Source: Lumbricus rubellus (taxonomy: Eukaryota; Annelida; Clitellata; Crassiclitellata; Lumbricidae). From it: 64,000 bases of DNA. The position numbers and the translations under genes were made by a program. The stretch spans positions 46,925,647 to 46,989,646 of the forward strand of contig OX243812.1 in NCBI GenBank assembly GCA_945859605.1, read 5' to 3'. This document shows, piece after piece, positions 44,320 to 54,264 of the stretch. The number at the start of each line of letters is the position of its first letter. The first letter of the stretch is position 1. The notes beneath the pieces were generated by a model. It had not been told where the DNA came from. It saw only the letters and a list, made by a program, of their open reading frames with translations, and searched no databases.

Positions 44320-45265
44320 TGTGTCCGGTTAAAAAGTAGCCCTCACAAAAAAGTGTCATTACTCGGTCAAAACTTTTAGGATTTCTCTGAAATTTTAAAC
44401 ATAGCAACAGTGACCATATTTACACGAGATTCCAAAGTTGTTTGCAAATATTCGTGAGTTTATCAAATTTATGAGCGTTTGCGTTGGATCACCGAAAAAT
44501 TGAACCTTCCAGCATGGAAAACCTGAAAGGAAGTGAAATTCAGCTATATAAAAATTATGGTGCTCAAAACGTCCTCCTCGTTCACGGACACACAACCGTA
44601 GATGATCAGTCTTGGTCAAACAGCTGGTGGGCCCGGTAGAGTAATGGTTAACACGCTGGCCAAGAGTGCGAAAGGTAGTGAGTTGGAGCCCCCCCCCCGT
44701 TGGGCGGATTTGCTTTGTAGGCTGCTATTAGCGCCGATTATTGCAGGCTGTCTGTCCAGTTCGTATAGTTAAGATTTTTTTATTCTGTAAACCGTTCTTG
44801 TGAAATGTTTAAACTGCATAATTGTACACTGTAACCGGTTGCGGTCTGTCAACCGAGATTGTTTCAATAAAGAGAATATTGTTATTATTACTCTTCAAAC
44901 AGACGCGCCCCGCGCCTTAGGTCATCGATGACATTGTCATGAATACGCGTGAACGAAAATCGCGCTCCTCCCGTTCATGTACTCCGGATCAAGGTCTGGA
45001 CTGCTGGACGACCACAGCTGCGGGATATGAAGCCGAATGTCTCCAGGGACAGCTATTAATCTACTACGTCTACGGTCTTGTGTTCTGTTCGTGAACAAGG
45101 AGAACATTTTGAGCACCATGTATAGCTGAATTTCACCTCCTTTCAGGTTTTCCATGTTGGAAAATTCGATTTTTCGGCGCTGCATTTTAAACACTTCTAA
45201 ATTTGACAAACTCACGAATATTTCTAATCGGTTTTAAGATCTCGTGTAAATATGGTCACTGCCTT
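44320..45265. mobile_element. Inverted-repeat element (MITE-like) carrying a SINE
   Basis: Arms 44400-44600 and 45070-45262 are inverse: CAGTGACCATATTTACACGA, then GAAAACCTGAAAGGAAGTGA, then ATTATGGTGCTCAAAACGTC at the left and their complements, with changes, at the right. Outer ends are not resolved. The loop holds the SINE at 44627-44885. Confidence 0.6.
44627..44885 (+). mobile_element. tRNA-like SINE
   Basis: Starts CTGGTGGGCCCGGTAGAGTA with A-box-like sequence, GTGAGTTGGAGCC at the B-box position, and a tail TTTCAATAAAGAGAATATTG then TTATTATT. Boxes are degraded. Confidence 0.5.
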
Positions 45266-45307
45266 GGGCCCCGCGCTTTCAGGGGCTCCGCGCTGCTGAT
45301 TTTTTTC

Positions 45308-45496
45308 AATCCAGCTTCTATTTCACCTATAAGGAACCTTCATCCAGCTTCCATTCACCATTTGCCGGTGAGCCAGTAATATTGTCGTGTACCAATTGTC
45401 GCGAACCAGTTGTCGGTGAACGAATTGTTCGTGAACCAGTTGTCGTTGAACCAGTTGTCGTTGAACCAGTTGTCGGTGAACCAGTTGTCGTGACAC
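45308..45496 (+). repeat. Foldback arm: CCAGCTTC units then AACCAGTTGTCG units
   Basis: About seven 15-bp units (GTGAACCAGTTGTCG) end in GTTGTCGTGACACC, the same end as the foldback element at 48040-49057. The opposite arm was not found, so this is a partial or broken element. Confidence 0.65.
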
Positions 45497-45701
45497 CATA
45501 GAAAACATCCTGCTGACGGGATTGATGGAGGGGAAAAGAAGACGTGGGAGACCTAGAACGGCATGGATAGGCAAAATCTTGAAATGGACTGGACTTTCGG
45601 GGAGGAGACTAATGAACATGACAGGGGATAGACAACTGTGGAGGATGCTCATCCATTCGTGCAGCCAACCGTCGCAGAGCGACGATGGTGGAATGGCATG
45701 A
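45492..45701 (+). pseudogene. LINE reverse transcriptase C-terminal fragment
   Basis: Plus-strand frame reads DTIENILLTGLMEGKRRRG, RPRTAWIGKILKWTGLSG, then DRQLWRMLIHSC up to a stop. The EGKRxRGRPRxxW and WTGLS...DRxxW pattern is the conserved C-terminal tail of many non-LTR retrotransposon ORFs. Only this tail is present. Confidence 0.75.
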
Positions 45702-45835
45702 GATGACATTTGGTCCCGGAAATAAATTGCCACTCCACACCCGCGCCTATCTAGCCGGTCCCTTGGAAAGAGGCGGTAACCTGGCTCAGCCATGGAAGAG
45801 TCAGTGTTCTGGATTGTAGGATATAATATCTGCAG
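45690..45835 (-). pseudogene. LINE endonuclease fragment, opposite strand
   Basis: Minus strand encodes AEPGYRLFPRDRLDRRGCG then VAIYFRDQMS, matching the PGYxLxRxDRxxRxGGGVAIYV block of LINE apurinic endonucleases. Broken on both sides. Confidence 0.65.
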
Positions 45836-46240
45836 TAAAGTGTTGCATTACGTGGGTCTTCGCCAATCGCCTGGCGGGTCGGATTGATTAAAAGTATATT
45901 GGCGGGGCATTCAACTGTGCAGAATTGTTGCTTTGCCTTTGGCAGATCAGGTTGTGGCCTAATCAGAGCACGAGGCATTATCAACGGCCTTCGCACCCAC
46001 CAACGGGATTTTCCTATGGCTACTGACTATGATCCCAATTATTGGTAGCATATTATCCTCCTCTCCTCCTCCTGTACGTTCCTATATGCAAGATCGCATG
46101 GTGATTTGCTGACCACGTGATTGTCGACTCACACAGCGCTTATGAGGTAGAATTCGTCCTTAAATTAATAGACCTCCATCGTCTTCGCCCCATATAGAGC
46201 GACGCTGCATTACAAGCTGCTTGGCGTTTTGCCGGGAGAC

Positions 46241-46660
46241 CACCGGTTTAACGGTTTCAAATTACCCCCGGTTTCAGATTACCCCTTGGACACTAGATTT
46301 GCATCAATCATCGCATTTATTGCACTAAAAACAGTAAAATGAACCCGCTTCTTGTTTTGGTCTGCAGATTTTCATCCGTCATCCCACTTTGTGTTTTGTT
46401 ATCAAAAATTTTATTCGGAAAAAAATATTAGCCTCGAAGCCGTTTCTCCATGTAACTTCAGCTGCGATTAGTATTTTAGTTACAGATGAAATATTGATAA
46501 CAAACCACGAAGTGGGATGACGGATGAAAATCTTCAGACCAAAACAAGAAGCGGGATAATTTTTTATGATTTTTTAGTGCAATACGTGCGATGATTGATA
46601 CAAATTACAGTTTGCAGGAAGTAACGTTTAGGAGGGGGAAATTTGAAACCTTTACACCGT
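46241..46660. mobile_element. Palindromic MITE
   Basis: CCGGTTTAACGGTTTCAAAT at the left faces ATTTGAAACCTTTACACCG at the right. Inside, TTTTCATCCGTCATCCCACT is matched by AGTGGGATGACGGATGAAAA. Target duplication not identified. Confidence 0.7.
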
Positions 46661-46706
46661 GTCTAGGCCTACTTTTGAAAATGACGATGTTTGCAAGTGG
46701 CGTAGG

Positions 46707-46974
46707 TATGGGCGGAGTTTGGTTTCCGTTCTTGGGGGCGGGGGGGGCGATAAAAAAACTTGGACTTTAGGTGGGGCGAAGACTTAGACCGGATCGAGTT
46801 GAAATCTCGTAAAAACATACTATTTTTTCGGACAAAAAAGTTGACCTCTTTTAAGGAATTCGATTGAAATTTCGTTCGTAAAAAGAGCCATTTTCCCCGA
46901 AATATTTCTCTAGTCTCGGCCTTTGGGGGGGGGGGGCTGGAGCCCCCCGTAGCCCATGATAAACTCCGTCCATG
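46707..46974. mobile_element. hAT-like MITE, family CATGGGCGGAGTTT, 268 bp
   Basis: Ends (T)ATGGGCGGAGTTTGG and AAACTCCGTCCATG with near-duplication GGCGTAGG/GACGTAGG on the sides. Same family as 43249-43421. The minus-strand open frame across it is not a gene. Confidence 0.78.
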
Positions 46975-47473
46975 GACGTAGGAATTCGATGTCATAACGC
47001 AGGTCTACGCGAGCGTTTAATGCATAGCGCAGTCCGGTTAATTTCCATATTTTCAGACGAATTTATATTGTTGAAAGTTCCATGAAATTTTTTCCAGAAA
47101 TCATTATTTACATTTAATTTCACTGTATGTCCAGTTAGGAACAGCATGACCAGAAAAACACTATAGAATCAAGTTACGACACAGTGGTGACGGTATGAGA
47201 GAAGACCAACAGTCCAGGATAAAACCTATTCAAACTTTAGAATCTGATAGGCGAAGAAGCGTCCTTGGGTTGGCATGGTAACCTTTAAATTTCATCACTA
47301 CATTTAGCTCCAGACTTTGACATTTATATAGCTCAGCATTTTATTACGCCGCACATTATCTATACTCGCCATTCAAATTGCCTAGCTTAAATCTTACTTA
47401 AAATTAATTATTGAACATGCATAACAATTACTCGTTAATTTGATAAGAGTTCGGTTACAATTTATGCTTCACA

Positions 47474-47590
47474 GACAATTCGGGTCCGGACAATTCGGGT
47501 CCGGACAATTCGGACCGGACAATTCGGAGTAAATTCTGGCGATAGCAATTCGGACCCAGACAATTTTGAGCGGACAATTCGGAGCGGGCC
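47474..47590 (+). repeat. Minisatellite of GGACAATTCGG units (foldback arm)
   Basis: About seven units of 13-18 bp. The inverse unit CCGAATTGTCC forms arrays at 50168-50255 and 52128-52290, so these may be arms of one large or two smaller foldback elements. Confidence 0.75.
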
Positions 47591-47603
47591 GCGGGCGATC
47601 CAC

Positions 47604-47899
47604 CAGGGTCGGATTAGGCTAAGGCATGTTCAACATGTTCGGCCGAACAGGGGCCCCCACACTTTAGGGGGCCCCACACACGAGAAAGCAAAATTTTTAA
47701 AGGAAAAATTGGCCTATTTTGACGAAATTTCGACCAAACGACTAAAAAAGGTCGTCTGCTGTTTCAGACGGGAAAAATCGGTAGGCTATGTTGTAAAGAC
47801 ATTTTGACCAAACGACTAAAAAAGGTCATCAGATTTTTCTATCGAAGATCCCCAAAACATTTTCCAAACAGGGCCCCCACTTTTCTTAATCCGGCCCTG
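47604..47899. mobile_element. hAT-like MITE, family CAGGGYCGGATTA, 296 bp
   Basis: Ends CAGGGTCGGATTAGG and TTAATCCGGCCCTG, near-duplication CGATCCAC/CGATTCAC (47596-47603 and 47900-47907). Shares inner sequence (GTTCGGCCGAACAGG, GGGGCCCCACAC) with 51769-51985. Confidence 0.8.
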
Positions 47900-48039
47900 C
47901 GATTCACATAAATCAAATTAATGATGGGACTCAGATTTTCATGCCCATCTCCATCACCCGAATACATAGGTTGACCGGAAAGGTTACTGGACTTCAAAGT
48001 CGATTCTGAATCAATTTAGAACCCAACTGTCTATAAGTC

Positions 48040-49057
48040 GGTTCCACGACAATTGGTCTACCGACAACTCGTCTACGGACAACTGTTCTAACGACAATTA
48101 ACTGGTCTACATACAACTCGTATTGATGAAATAGAAGCTGGATTTATGAAAATAGTTTTTTAGCTTAAATGGAAGCTGGGTTGATGATTTTCATTCATGT
48201 ATTTCAACATGCATCAAAGCTTCTACTTCAGATCTAAAATACCTTCATCCAGCTTCTATTTCTCGCTCGTTATTTTCCTAAATCAAGGGGCCGTCCATAA
48301 AGTACGTCACGCTCCAGGGGGAGGGGGTGTAAGAAAGTGTGACAGTTTGTGACAGGGGGAGAGGGGTCAGGCCATGTGTGACGTCACACTTTTTTTAATG
48401 ATGTGTATTATATAATTGTCTAGTCTAATTTTTGCAATTTCTGTTTTCAAATTCAATCTACATTGAGTTAGTGCTTCAATGAATAACTGTGACAACCGTT
48501 GACAATTAACTATTCTACTATTAAAGTCATTTTAATAATGTGATAGTTCTTTTAAGTGGAAACTTTACAGTTTAATAGTGAAGTGTGTTTTAGATTAAAT
48601 TTGAATAAGGTGTTAATTTTAAAAAAATCGAAAGTGTGACGTACTTTAGGGGGGGGGGGGGGTCCCGAGAAAGTGTGACGTACTTTAAGAGGGGGGTGTC
48701 CGAGAAAGTGTGACAGTTTGTGACAGGGGGGTTAAAAATGGTCAAAAATAGCGTGACTTACTTTATGGACGGCCCCCAAGCTTTTATTTCAGATATAAAA
48801 ATACCAGCTTCCACTACTTAAGCGTTTGTTCATCAATTCAGCTTCTATTTCAGAACTAGAAATACCTTCATCCAGCTTTTATTTCTCATGCATTATTTTC
48901 CTCAATCCAGCTTCTATTTCACCTGTAAAAGAACCATCATCCAGATTCCATTTCTCAAGAGGTGGATAGTTGTCTGTAGACCAGTTGTCGGTAGACGAAT
49001 TGTCCGGAGACCGCTTGGCGGTAGACGAGTTGTCTGTAGACCAATTGTCGTGACACC
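48040..49057. mobile_element. Foldback-type element with 15-bp unit ends and exact 9-bp target duplication
   Basis: Flanked by CTATAAGTC on both sides (48031-48039 and 49058-49066). Ends GGTTCCACGACAATTGGTCT and the inverse of GGTGTCACGACAATTGGTCT. Outer arms are about 15-bp units (GTAGACCAGTTGTCG type); next come CCAGCTTCTATTTC units; the centre is occupied by another element (48287-48776). The layered arm design is like sea urchin TU foldback elements; the 9-bp duplication is the size made by Mutator-type transposases. No coding sequence. Confidence 0.82.
48287..48776. mobile_element. Inverted-repeat element GGGGCCGTCCATAAAGTA, 490 bp
   Basis: Ends GGGGCCGTCCATAAAGTACG and GACTTACTTTATGGACGGCC CC read in inverse, with subterminal GTGTGACGTACTTT and GTGACAGTTTGTGACAGGGG repeats. 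Inserted in the foldback element. Target duplication unclear (CAA on both sides). Confidence 0.7.
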
Positions 49058-49247
49058 CTATAAGTCTGCGTGCATGTATGTTTGTTCGTATGTCTTTTTG
49101 CCCGTGTTTCTGTCTCTGTTTCACTAGTCTGTATGCCTGCCAATTATTCATTTGTGATCTACGTCAGCCCAATCACTTTCAACTTAGGCTACATGTATTT
49201 GGAAGATATCTATAGGATTCTGCGGTTTGACCTGTTGGATCTGATGA

Positions 49248-49760
49248 AGCTCTCCAAGCTGTGGGTCTTCCGGTGACTCGGATTGGGTGCTTGGATCGGG
49301 TCTTGCGCTCTGCGGCCCGCCTTGTCGGTCGCATCCCAAAATTTGGCCATGTCACTGACTATATGCGGGATGTCTTGCACTGGCTCCCTTTCTCACAAAG
49401 GGTCACTTACCGAATATCTTCCTTGGTTTGGCGCTGTCTCGCGGGTCTGGCCCCTGTCTATTTGCAGGAGCTCTGTTGCTCCACCCTGAGCGTCCAGCGC
49501 CGTGGCTCTCTTCGCTCTTCTAAGCAGGCTGAGCTTCTTGTCCCCCGGTCACGCACTTCTATTGCGCAGCGCCGTTCCTTTTCTGTTATTGGCCCTGCAA
49601 CCTGGAATGGGCTCCCTGTGGAACTACGTCTAATACCTCGAGCATTTGAGACTACGTTCTACTCTGCCCTTAAGACTGTTCTCTTTAGCCGTGGTTGGGT
49701 CGGGAGCGCTTCTGAGTAGATATTCTTGAAGAGGCGCTATATAAATGTCTGAAATGAATG
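49248..49760 (+). pseudogene. LINE (CR1/L2-like) reverse transcriptase C-terminal fragment with 3' tail
   Basis: An open frame from about 49261 to the stop at 49719 reads RVLRSAARLVGRIPKFGHVT, VLHWLPFSQRVTYRISSLVW, LAGLAPVYLQELC, RRGSLRSSKQAELLVPRSRT and GPATWNGLPVELRLI. This is the end of non-LTR retrotransposon ORF2 in CR1/L2-type elements (AARLVxxxRKFDHIT, LHWLPVxxRIxFK, GLAPxYLxEL, WNxLPxxLR). The tail TCTTGAAGAGGCGCTATATA then (AATG)n is the LINE 3' end. The endonuclease and catalytic RT core are missing, so it is a 5'-truncated insertion. The frame is still open, so it is fairly young. Confidence 0.85.
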
Positions 49761-50167
49761 AATGAATGAATGAAGCTAGGCCTGCGAACTTCAGTTGCAG
49801 TAAAATATAATGTTTTAACTAACAATCTTCAGAAACCTGACTAAAAGGCGTAAAAATAGGCCTATGTTGGTAAGAAAACTACATTGATTTAAATGAGCTG
49901 CCTCTAATATGGTAATTTAGTGCATTTAGCTACTAATTGAAGTTTCTTAGTTTAAATTTGTGAAATTCCAGTCTCGAAGATCAGAGAACGTTTCTTGGTG
50001 CCATATAATTATTTCAAAACCACACTGCTTTTTGATAGACGCAGGCCTTTGACGTTTCTAATGCTTATATTTCACACGATTGCCACTCAAGAAATAATAG
50101 GCCTAAATAAGATTATGACAGTTTGATCGCTATAAGCGCCTTTTAGGAGTCACAATTTTTATATGCA

Positions 50168-50255
50168 CTCCGAATTGTCCGGCTCCGAAAATGTCCGGGT
50201 CCGAATTGTCGGGTCAGTATTGTCCGTTTCCGAATTGTCTGGGTCCGAACAGTGG
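50168..50255 (+). repeat. Minisatellite of CCGAATTGTCC units
   Basis: Five to six units (TCCGAATTGTCCGG, GTCCGAATTGTCGG and variants), inverse of 47474-47590. Confidence 0.75.
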
Positions 50256-50264
50256 GGCGGCGCT

Positions 50265-51395
50265 ACGCCAGGGCATGGCAGGTCAAATGCCCTGGTAAAA
50301 AAACTTTTGCCCTACCTGTTGCCCTGGTCGTTGCCCTGTCCATGGGCGCCCGCAGAATTTTTTTCAGGGGGGGGGGGCAAAAATTTTTCGATGGTCACAG
50401 TTACCGTAAATGTTTTAGTAACAAGAGCTTGAAAAATGCAAAGCTGGAAATTAAGAGTATTTAATGAGGTTTCCTAATGCAAATATTTTTCAGTTTCATT
50501 TAGTGTATCAGCTTTAATATGAATAATTTCTTTAGTGCGAAGAAAAATATTTAAAAAGTAGATGTTAAATGTGGGTTCCTGAAGCGGCACTGTAATATTA
50601 TAAGTCCATTGAATGAATGAATAAGTGAACAAAAAAACAGGTGTAAGTTTTCAAGGTGCAAGTGTTCCTCTAGCTACTTCTATTGATAGCCTACTTAATT
50701 TTGTGCAGTTGTGAAAGGTTGCATGACAGCGAGATTCCAATCAAGTATATATAGGCCATAATCGATAGAAAAATACTATTTGCAAGGACGCCTGCCGAAG
50801 GGTTAACAGCCAATGGTAACTGTTCCAGCTTTTAACAAGATGTTGATTATGCAAGGCAGAAAATTAAGAGCATGTTTATATCTACAGAGATTTCTAAACA
50901 TAGATTTTTGGCTTTCACTGTGTGTATCATTCGTATCATTAGTGCTTTAATGCAAAGAAATTTGTTAAAAACCCAAAAGTGGTGGTTAAAAAAATAAATT
51001 TCCATTCTCCAGGGGGGCAAGTGCCCCCCCTTGCCCCTATGTGCGGGCGCCCATGGCCCTGTCAGAAATTTTGCCCTGCCAGAATTTGTTCAGGCATATT
51101 GTTTCTTACTGTTCACATCCGTCCGCTCTCTGAGATGAAAAAATTCATTTTGGAAGACAATAATTCTGGGAGATAAATACTCTGGCAGGGCAATAGTCCT
51201 AGCAGAGAAAATTTCTGTCAGAGAAAAAAATTGTTATGGCAGGTAAAAGTTCTGGCAGGGCAAAGGTTCTTGCAGGAAAAAATTCCGGCAAGGCAAACAT
51301 TCTAGTAGGGCAAAATTCTGGCAGGCAAACGTTCTGGAAGGCAAAAATTCTTGTAGGGAAAAATTCTGCCATGGAAAAAGTTCTGTCAGGGTTTT
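50265..51395. mobile_element. Foldback-like repeat with GGCAGGGCAAA units, split by a hAT-like element
   Basis: Left arm 50268-50340 continues at 51064-51080 after the insertion at 50341-51055 (GCCCTGGT, GCCCTGTC, GCCCTGCC). The right arm 51180-51395 repeats TTCTGGCAGGGCAAA about ten times. Target duplication not identified. Confidence 0.6.
50341..51055. mobile_element. hAT-like element, family CATGGGCGYCCGCAG, 715 bp
   Basis: Ends CATGGGCGCCCGCAG and GTGCGGGCGCCCATG, flanked by the exact 8-bp duplication GCCCTGTC (50333-50340 and 51056-51063). Same family as 39968-40263. No transposase frame. Confidence 0.87.
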
Positions 51396-51768
51396 GCTTA
51401 TATTGAAATGTCGAAACGGCTTATTTCTGCGAAGAGCTATTTCCCTGCGTCACCATGCAGATTATAAATTATCCGTGAATTGACAACGTAAGATCTTGAT
51501 TGTGAAGTTTTAAATTAAAATTAGTGGAACAAAAGGCATGTAGCAGAACCATTTTACATTGAATTTCAATATGATTACAATGTATATTGCAATGCTCAGT
51601 GCACGTGCAGAATATTCATGCGTTGTAAATACATGGTCCAATAACTAAAATAAACCCGGAATTTGCCTCCGCCCCAAACAGAAACCCAGACGAAGGCTTA
51701 AAAATCCCGTTCTAATGGAAAAAACCCAGCTGTGGCATCACTTTATGGCGAGCAGTGAGCACGGTAGC

Positions 51769-51985
51769 CAGGGCCGGATTAAGAATTGTTCGGAAAATTT
51801 GTTGAGGGATCTTCCGCCAAAAAATTGATGACATTTTTCAGTCGTTTGGTTGAAAACTCGGCAGAATAAAACAATTGTTTCCTTTTTTAAAAATCGCATG
51901 TGGGGGACTTTCTAAAGTGTGGGCCTTCTAAAGTGTGGGGCCCCTGTTCGACCGAACATGTTGAACATGCATTAATCTGGCCCTG
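51769..51985. mobile_element. hAT-like MITE, family CAGGGYCGGATTA, 217 bp
   Basis: Ends CAGGGCCGGATTAAG and TTAATCTGGCCCTG, with flanks ACGGTAGC and ACGATAGA (partial match). Opposite orientation to 47604-47899. Confidence 0.7.
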
Positions 51986-52127
51986 ACGATAGAGCCAAAT
52001 TATAAGCTTATATAAGCCCGTACAACCGAGCACGCGAATCGACCTCTGCCGGTCTGCCCTAGTTACTTGTGTGACTGCCCTGGCTATGTCCTGGCTACAA
52101 AAAGTGTCTGGCGCCGCCACTGGGTTC

Positions 52128-52290
52128 GAATTGCCCTTCTCCGAATTGTCGTTCAGGTCAGAATTTTCCGGGTGCGAATTGTCCTCTCCCAATTTTTCGC
52201 TCCAAATTGTCCGCTCCGAATTATCCGTCTCCGAATTGTCCGGCTTCGAATTGTCCGGCTCCGAATTGTTAGGCTCCGAATTGTCCTTAT
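52128..52290 (+). repeat. Minisatellite of CCGAATTGTCCG units (foldback arm)
   Basis: About ten units such as CTCCGAATTGTCCGG. Lies about 165 bp before the start codon of the glycosyltransferase-like gene, so it may sit in its promoter or 5' intron. Confidence 0.8.
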
Positions 52291-52453
52291 ACCACAGTAT
52301 AGGCCTATGTAGATGGCACTGAAATCTACCGCTCAAAGAATCTTGACCGGGGATTGCAAAGCGTAAAATGTGTTGCAAAATATTTTTCGCTGACTTCCAA
52401 TGTTATTTTCATGCATTTGTTTTTTCAGAATCAATTTTTACACAGTTGAGACA

Positions 52454-53782
52454 ATGATGAATCTGAAAAAGTTGCACTTCTTCGTGTCAATTGCTCTTCT
52501 ATTCATTGTCTTCACCATTAGCTACCATTTACAGGTTACCTTTTCTTTCAGCCTGACAAGTCAAAAGTTAACAGAACTTAAAATATATATGAACGGGAAT
52601 CGTAGGCCTACTGTCTTCAAATCAAAACCAGTCGTTATCTGGACAAATGACTTTCACATTGCACCAATTCACGATTTGAAAACCTTTTTACAGCCAATGG
52701 GCGTTAGGTTTATTGACAAAAATCTAGATGACACCAGATGTGGTATAACTAAAACTTGTGAAGGACGGAACTCTCTGAAAATTATAAACCCGAAAAATGC
52801 AGAGCATCTTGATCATTCACTGATTCCTAAGTTTTACGCTGCCTATCAAAACGACACAGAAATGCAGACAGTAGACGCTTTCGCCTGTTTTCATGGGTCA
52901 TCACTGTGTGAGTTATTTGAACCGTTCAACAAGAGTCTAATTATACATTCTACAATACGATACGAATATGGACGATTTGAAAACTCAAGATGGAAGCAAT
53001 GGAATGAAAACCTTGCTCGATATGCGTTAATACCCTGGAATGTCGTCGCTGCAAACAATCGATATGATGTTGAATATATAAGATACTTTACAGGAATTCA
53101 ACCTCTGTTACTACCGAGTTTCGGTGGCTACACTAATCAAACCTACAACCCAACAAGAAAAGGATTCCTCTTCGCTCATAACTGGGATCCACAATTCTTT
53201 CCAACTTTTCTCAGAAATTTCACTGAAGCATACACATTGGCGAATAGTTCATATGAAATATGGCCACTAAGAAAAAAGTATCCTAGCTATAAATATTCTG
53301 ACATCGCGACTCATCAAGGAATTGTATACGTGCCGTATCAAGTGTCGGTGATGAGCTTTTTCGAGCAATATCGAATGAACATACCGTTGTTTGCTCCGAC
53401 GATAGAACTTCTCTCTCAGTGGGTTTACAAGTTCGACGTAATGTACGCTAGACGATGGAATTGGTTCTCCAAACGGAAAGCAGACAATTCATCCATTGGA
53501 CCGCACCCGTCCCAGAAATCCGTTCCTGATCCGAATTCTATGGACTTACATGCTATTCGTTACTGGTTGAAATTCTGCGATTATTTTCACTTTCCCCACG
53601 TTACCTATTACAAATCGATATCCGATTTGGCAGAGATCTTAAATAGCATGACGAGAGAAGACTTACAGCAAATTAGTGAACGAATGAAGCAGTTCAATAT
53701 TCAGGAAGAAAAAAGATTACGGGCTCGGTGGAAGAACATACTGTTGGCGATTGCTCAACACAGTAGCAACAGACCTCACTAA
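52454..53782 (+). CDS. Type II membrane protein, glycosyltransferase-like, family not identified
   Basis: Open frame of 442 codons from ATG 52454. The frame is open to 52400, but TTTTTTCAG at 52421-52428 looks like a 3' splice site, so the MM at 52454-52459 is the better start, with an intron in the 5' UTR. Residues 7-26 (LHFFVSIALLFIVFTISYHL) form a signal anchor, placing the rest in the Golgi or ER lumen; several N-x-S/T sites fit this. The body has FKSKPVVIWTNDFHIAPI, VDAFACFHGSSLCELFEPF, IRYEYGRF, NVVAANNRYDVEYIRYFTG and GFLFAHNWDPQFFPTF, followed by a long acidic/aromatic C-terminal half. Alternating short hydrophobic strands and AANN-Y-xEY, with a late SFFEQYRMNIPLFAPTIELL stretch, recall GT-B transferases where an E in the C-terminal domain holds the nucleotide sugar. 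This is inference; no family was recognised. Codon use looks host-like and the frame is intact. Confidence 0.72.
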   Translation: MMNLKKLHFFVSIALLFIVFTISYHLQVTFSFSLTSQKLTELKIYMNGNRRPTVFKSKPVVIWTNDFHIAPIHDLKTFLQPMGVRFIDKNLDDTRCGITKTCEGRNSLKIINPKNAEHLDHSLIPKFYAAYQNDTEMQTVDAFACFHGSSLCELFEPFNKSLIIHSTIRYEYGRFENSRWKQWNENLARYALIPWNVVAANNRYDVEYIRYFTGIQPLLLPSFGGYTNQTYNPTRKGFLFAHNWDPQFFPTFLRNFTEAYTLANSSYEIWPLRKKYPSYKYSDIATHQGIVYVPYQVSVMSFFEQYRMNIPLFAPTIELLSQWVYKFDVMYARRWNWFSKRKADNSSIGPHPSQKSVPDPNSMDLHAIRYWLKFCDYFHFPHVTYYKSISDLAEILNSMTREDLQQISERMKQFNIQEEKRLRARWKNILLAIAQHSSNRPH

Positions 53783-54258
53783 GTGTCATGTAAGGAGGTG
53801 GCTATACTAAGTTAGGTTATGGACAGTTACTTTTTCTGGATATATTCGATTATTCGATGCGTTTCGTTTATAATGAAGAACAAGCTGTCAAAGCAATAAG
53901 TTCAAGGCCTAGGCTACTTGCAATTTCATTGCAACTTTTAAGCGTCAGCATTGACATGCCTAATCGACTTCTCTGCATAAGCCAATAATATGGTGTTGAG
54001 TTTAACTTAGTTAAAATACTTTTAACTTTTATCAGTTTGAATAAGAATGAACAGAAAACTTAAAAGAGTAGACCGTCACGCATCGAAGCTCACATGCGAA
54101 AAGCAACCAATGAAACTTAATTGTGCTCCCACTGCAATTTAATGTGAGTTTGTGCATCAATAATAATAATAATTATATCTTAAACCATACGGCAAAGTCG
54201 ATTCTGTGGCGATGTTGCGTTGTGTGCAAGTCTCCCGCGGTCAGAGGCTTTGACACCG

Positions 54259-54264
54259 AATAAA
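54259..54264 (+). promoter_or_regulatory. Candidate poly(A) signal of the type II membrane protein gene
   Basis: AATAAA about 480 nt after the stop codon at 53782. Confidence 0.35.
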
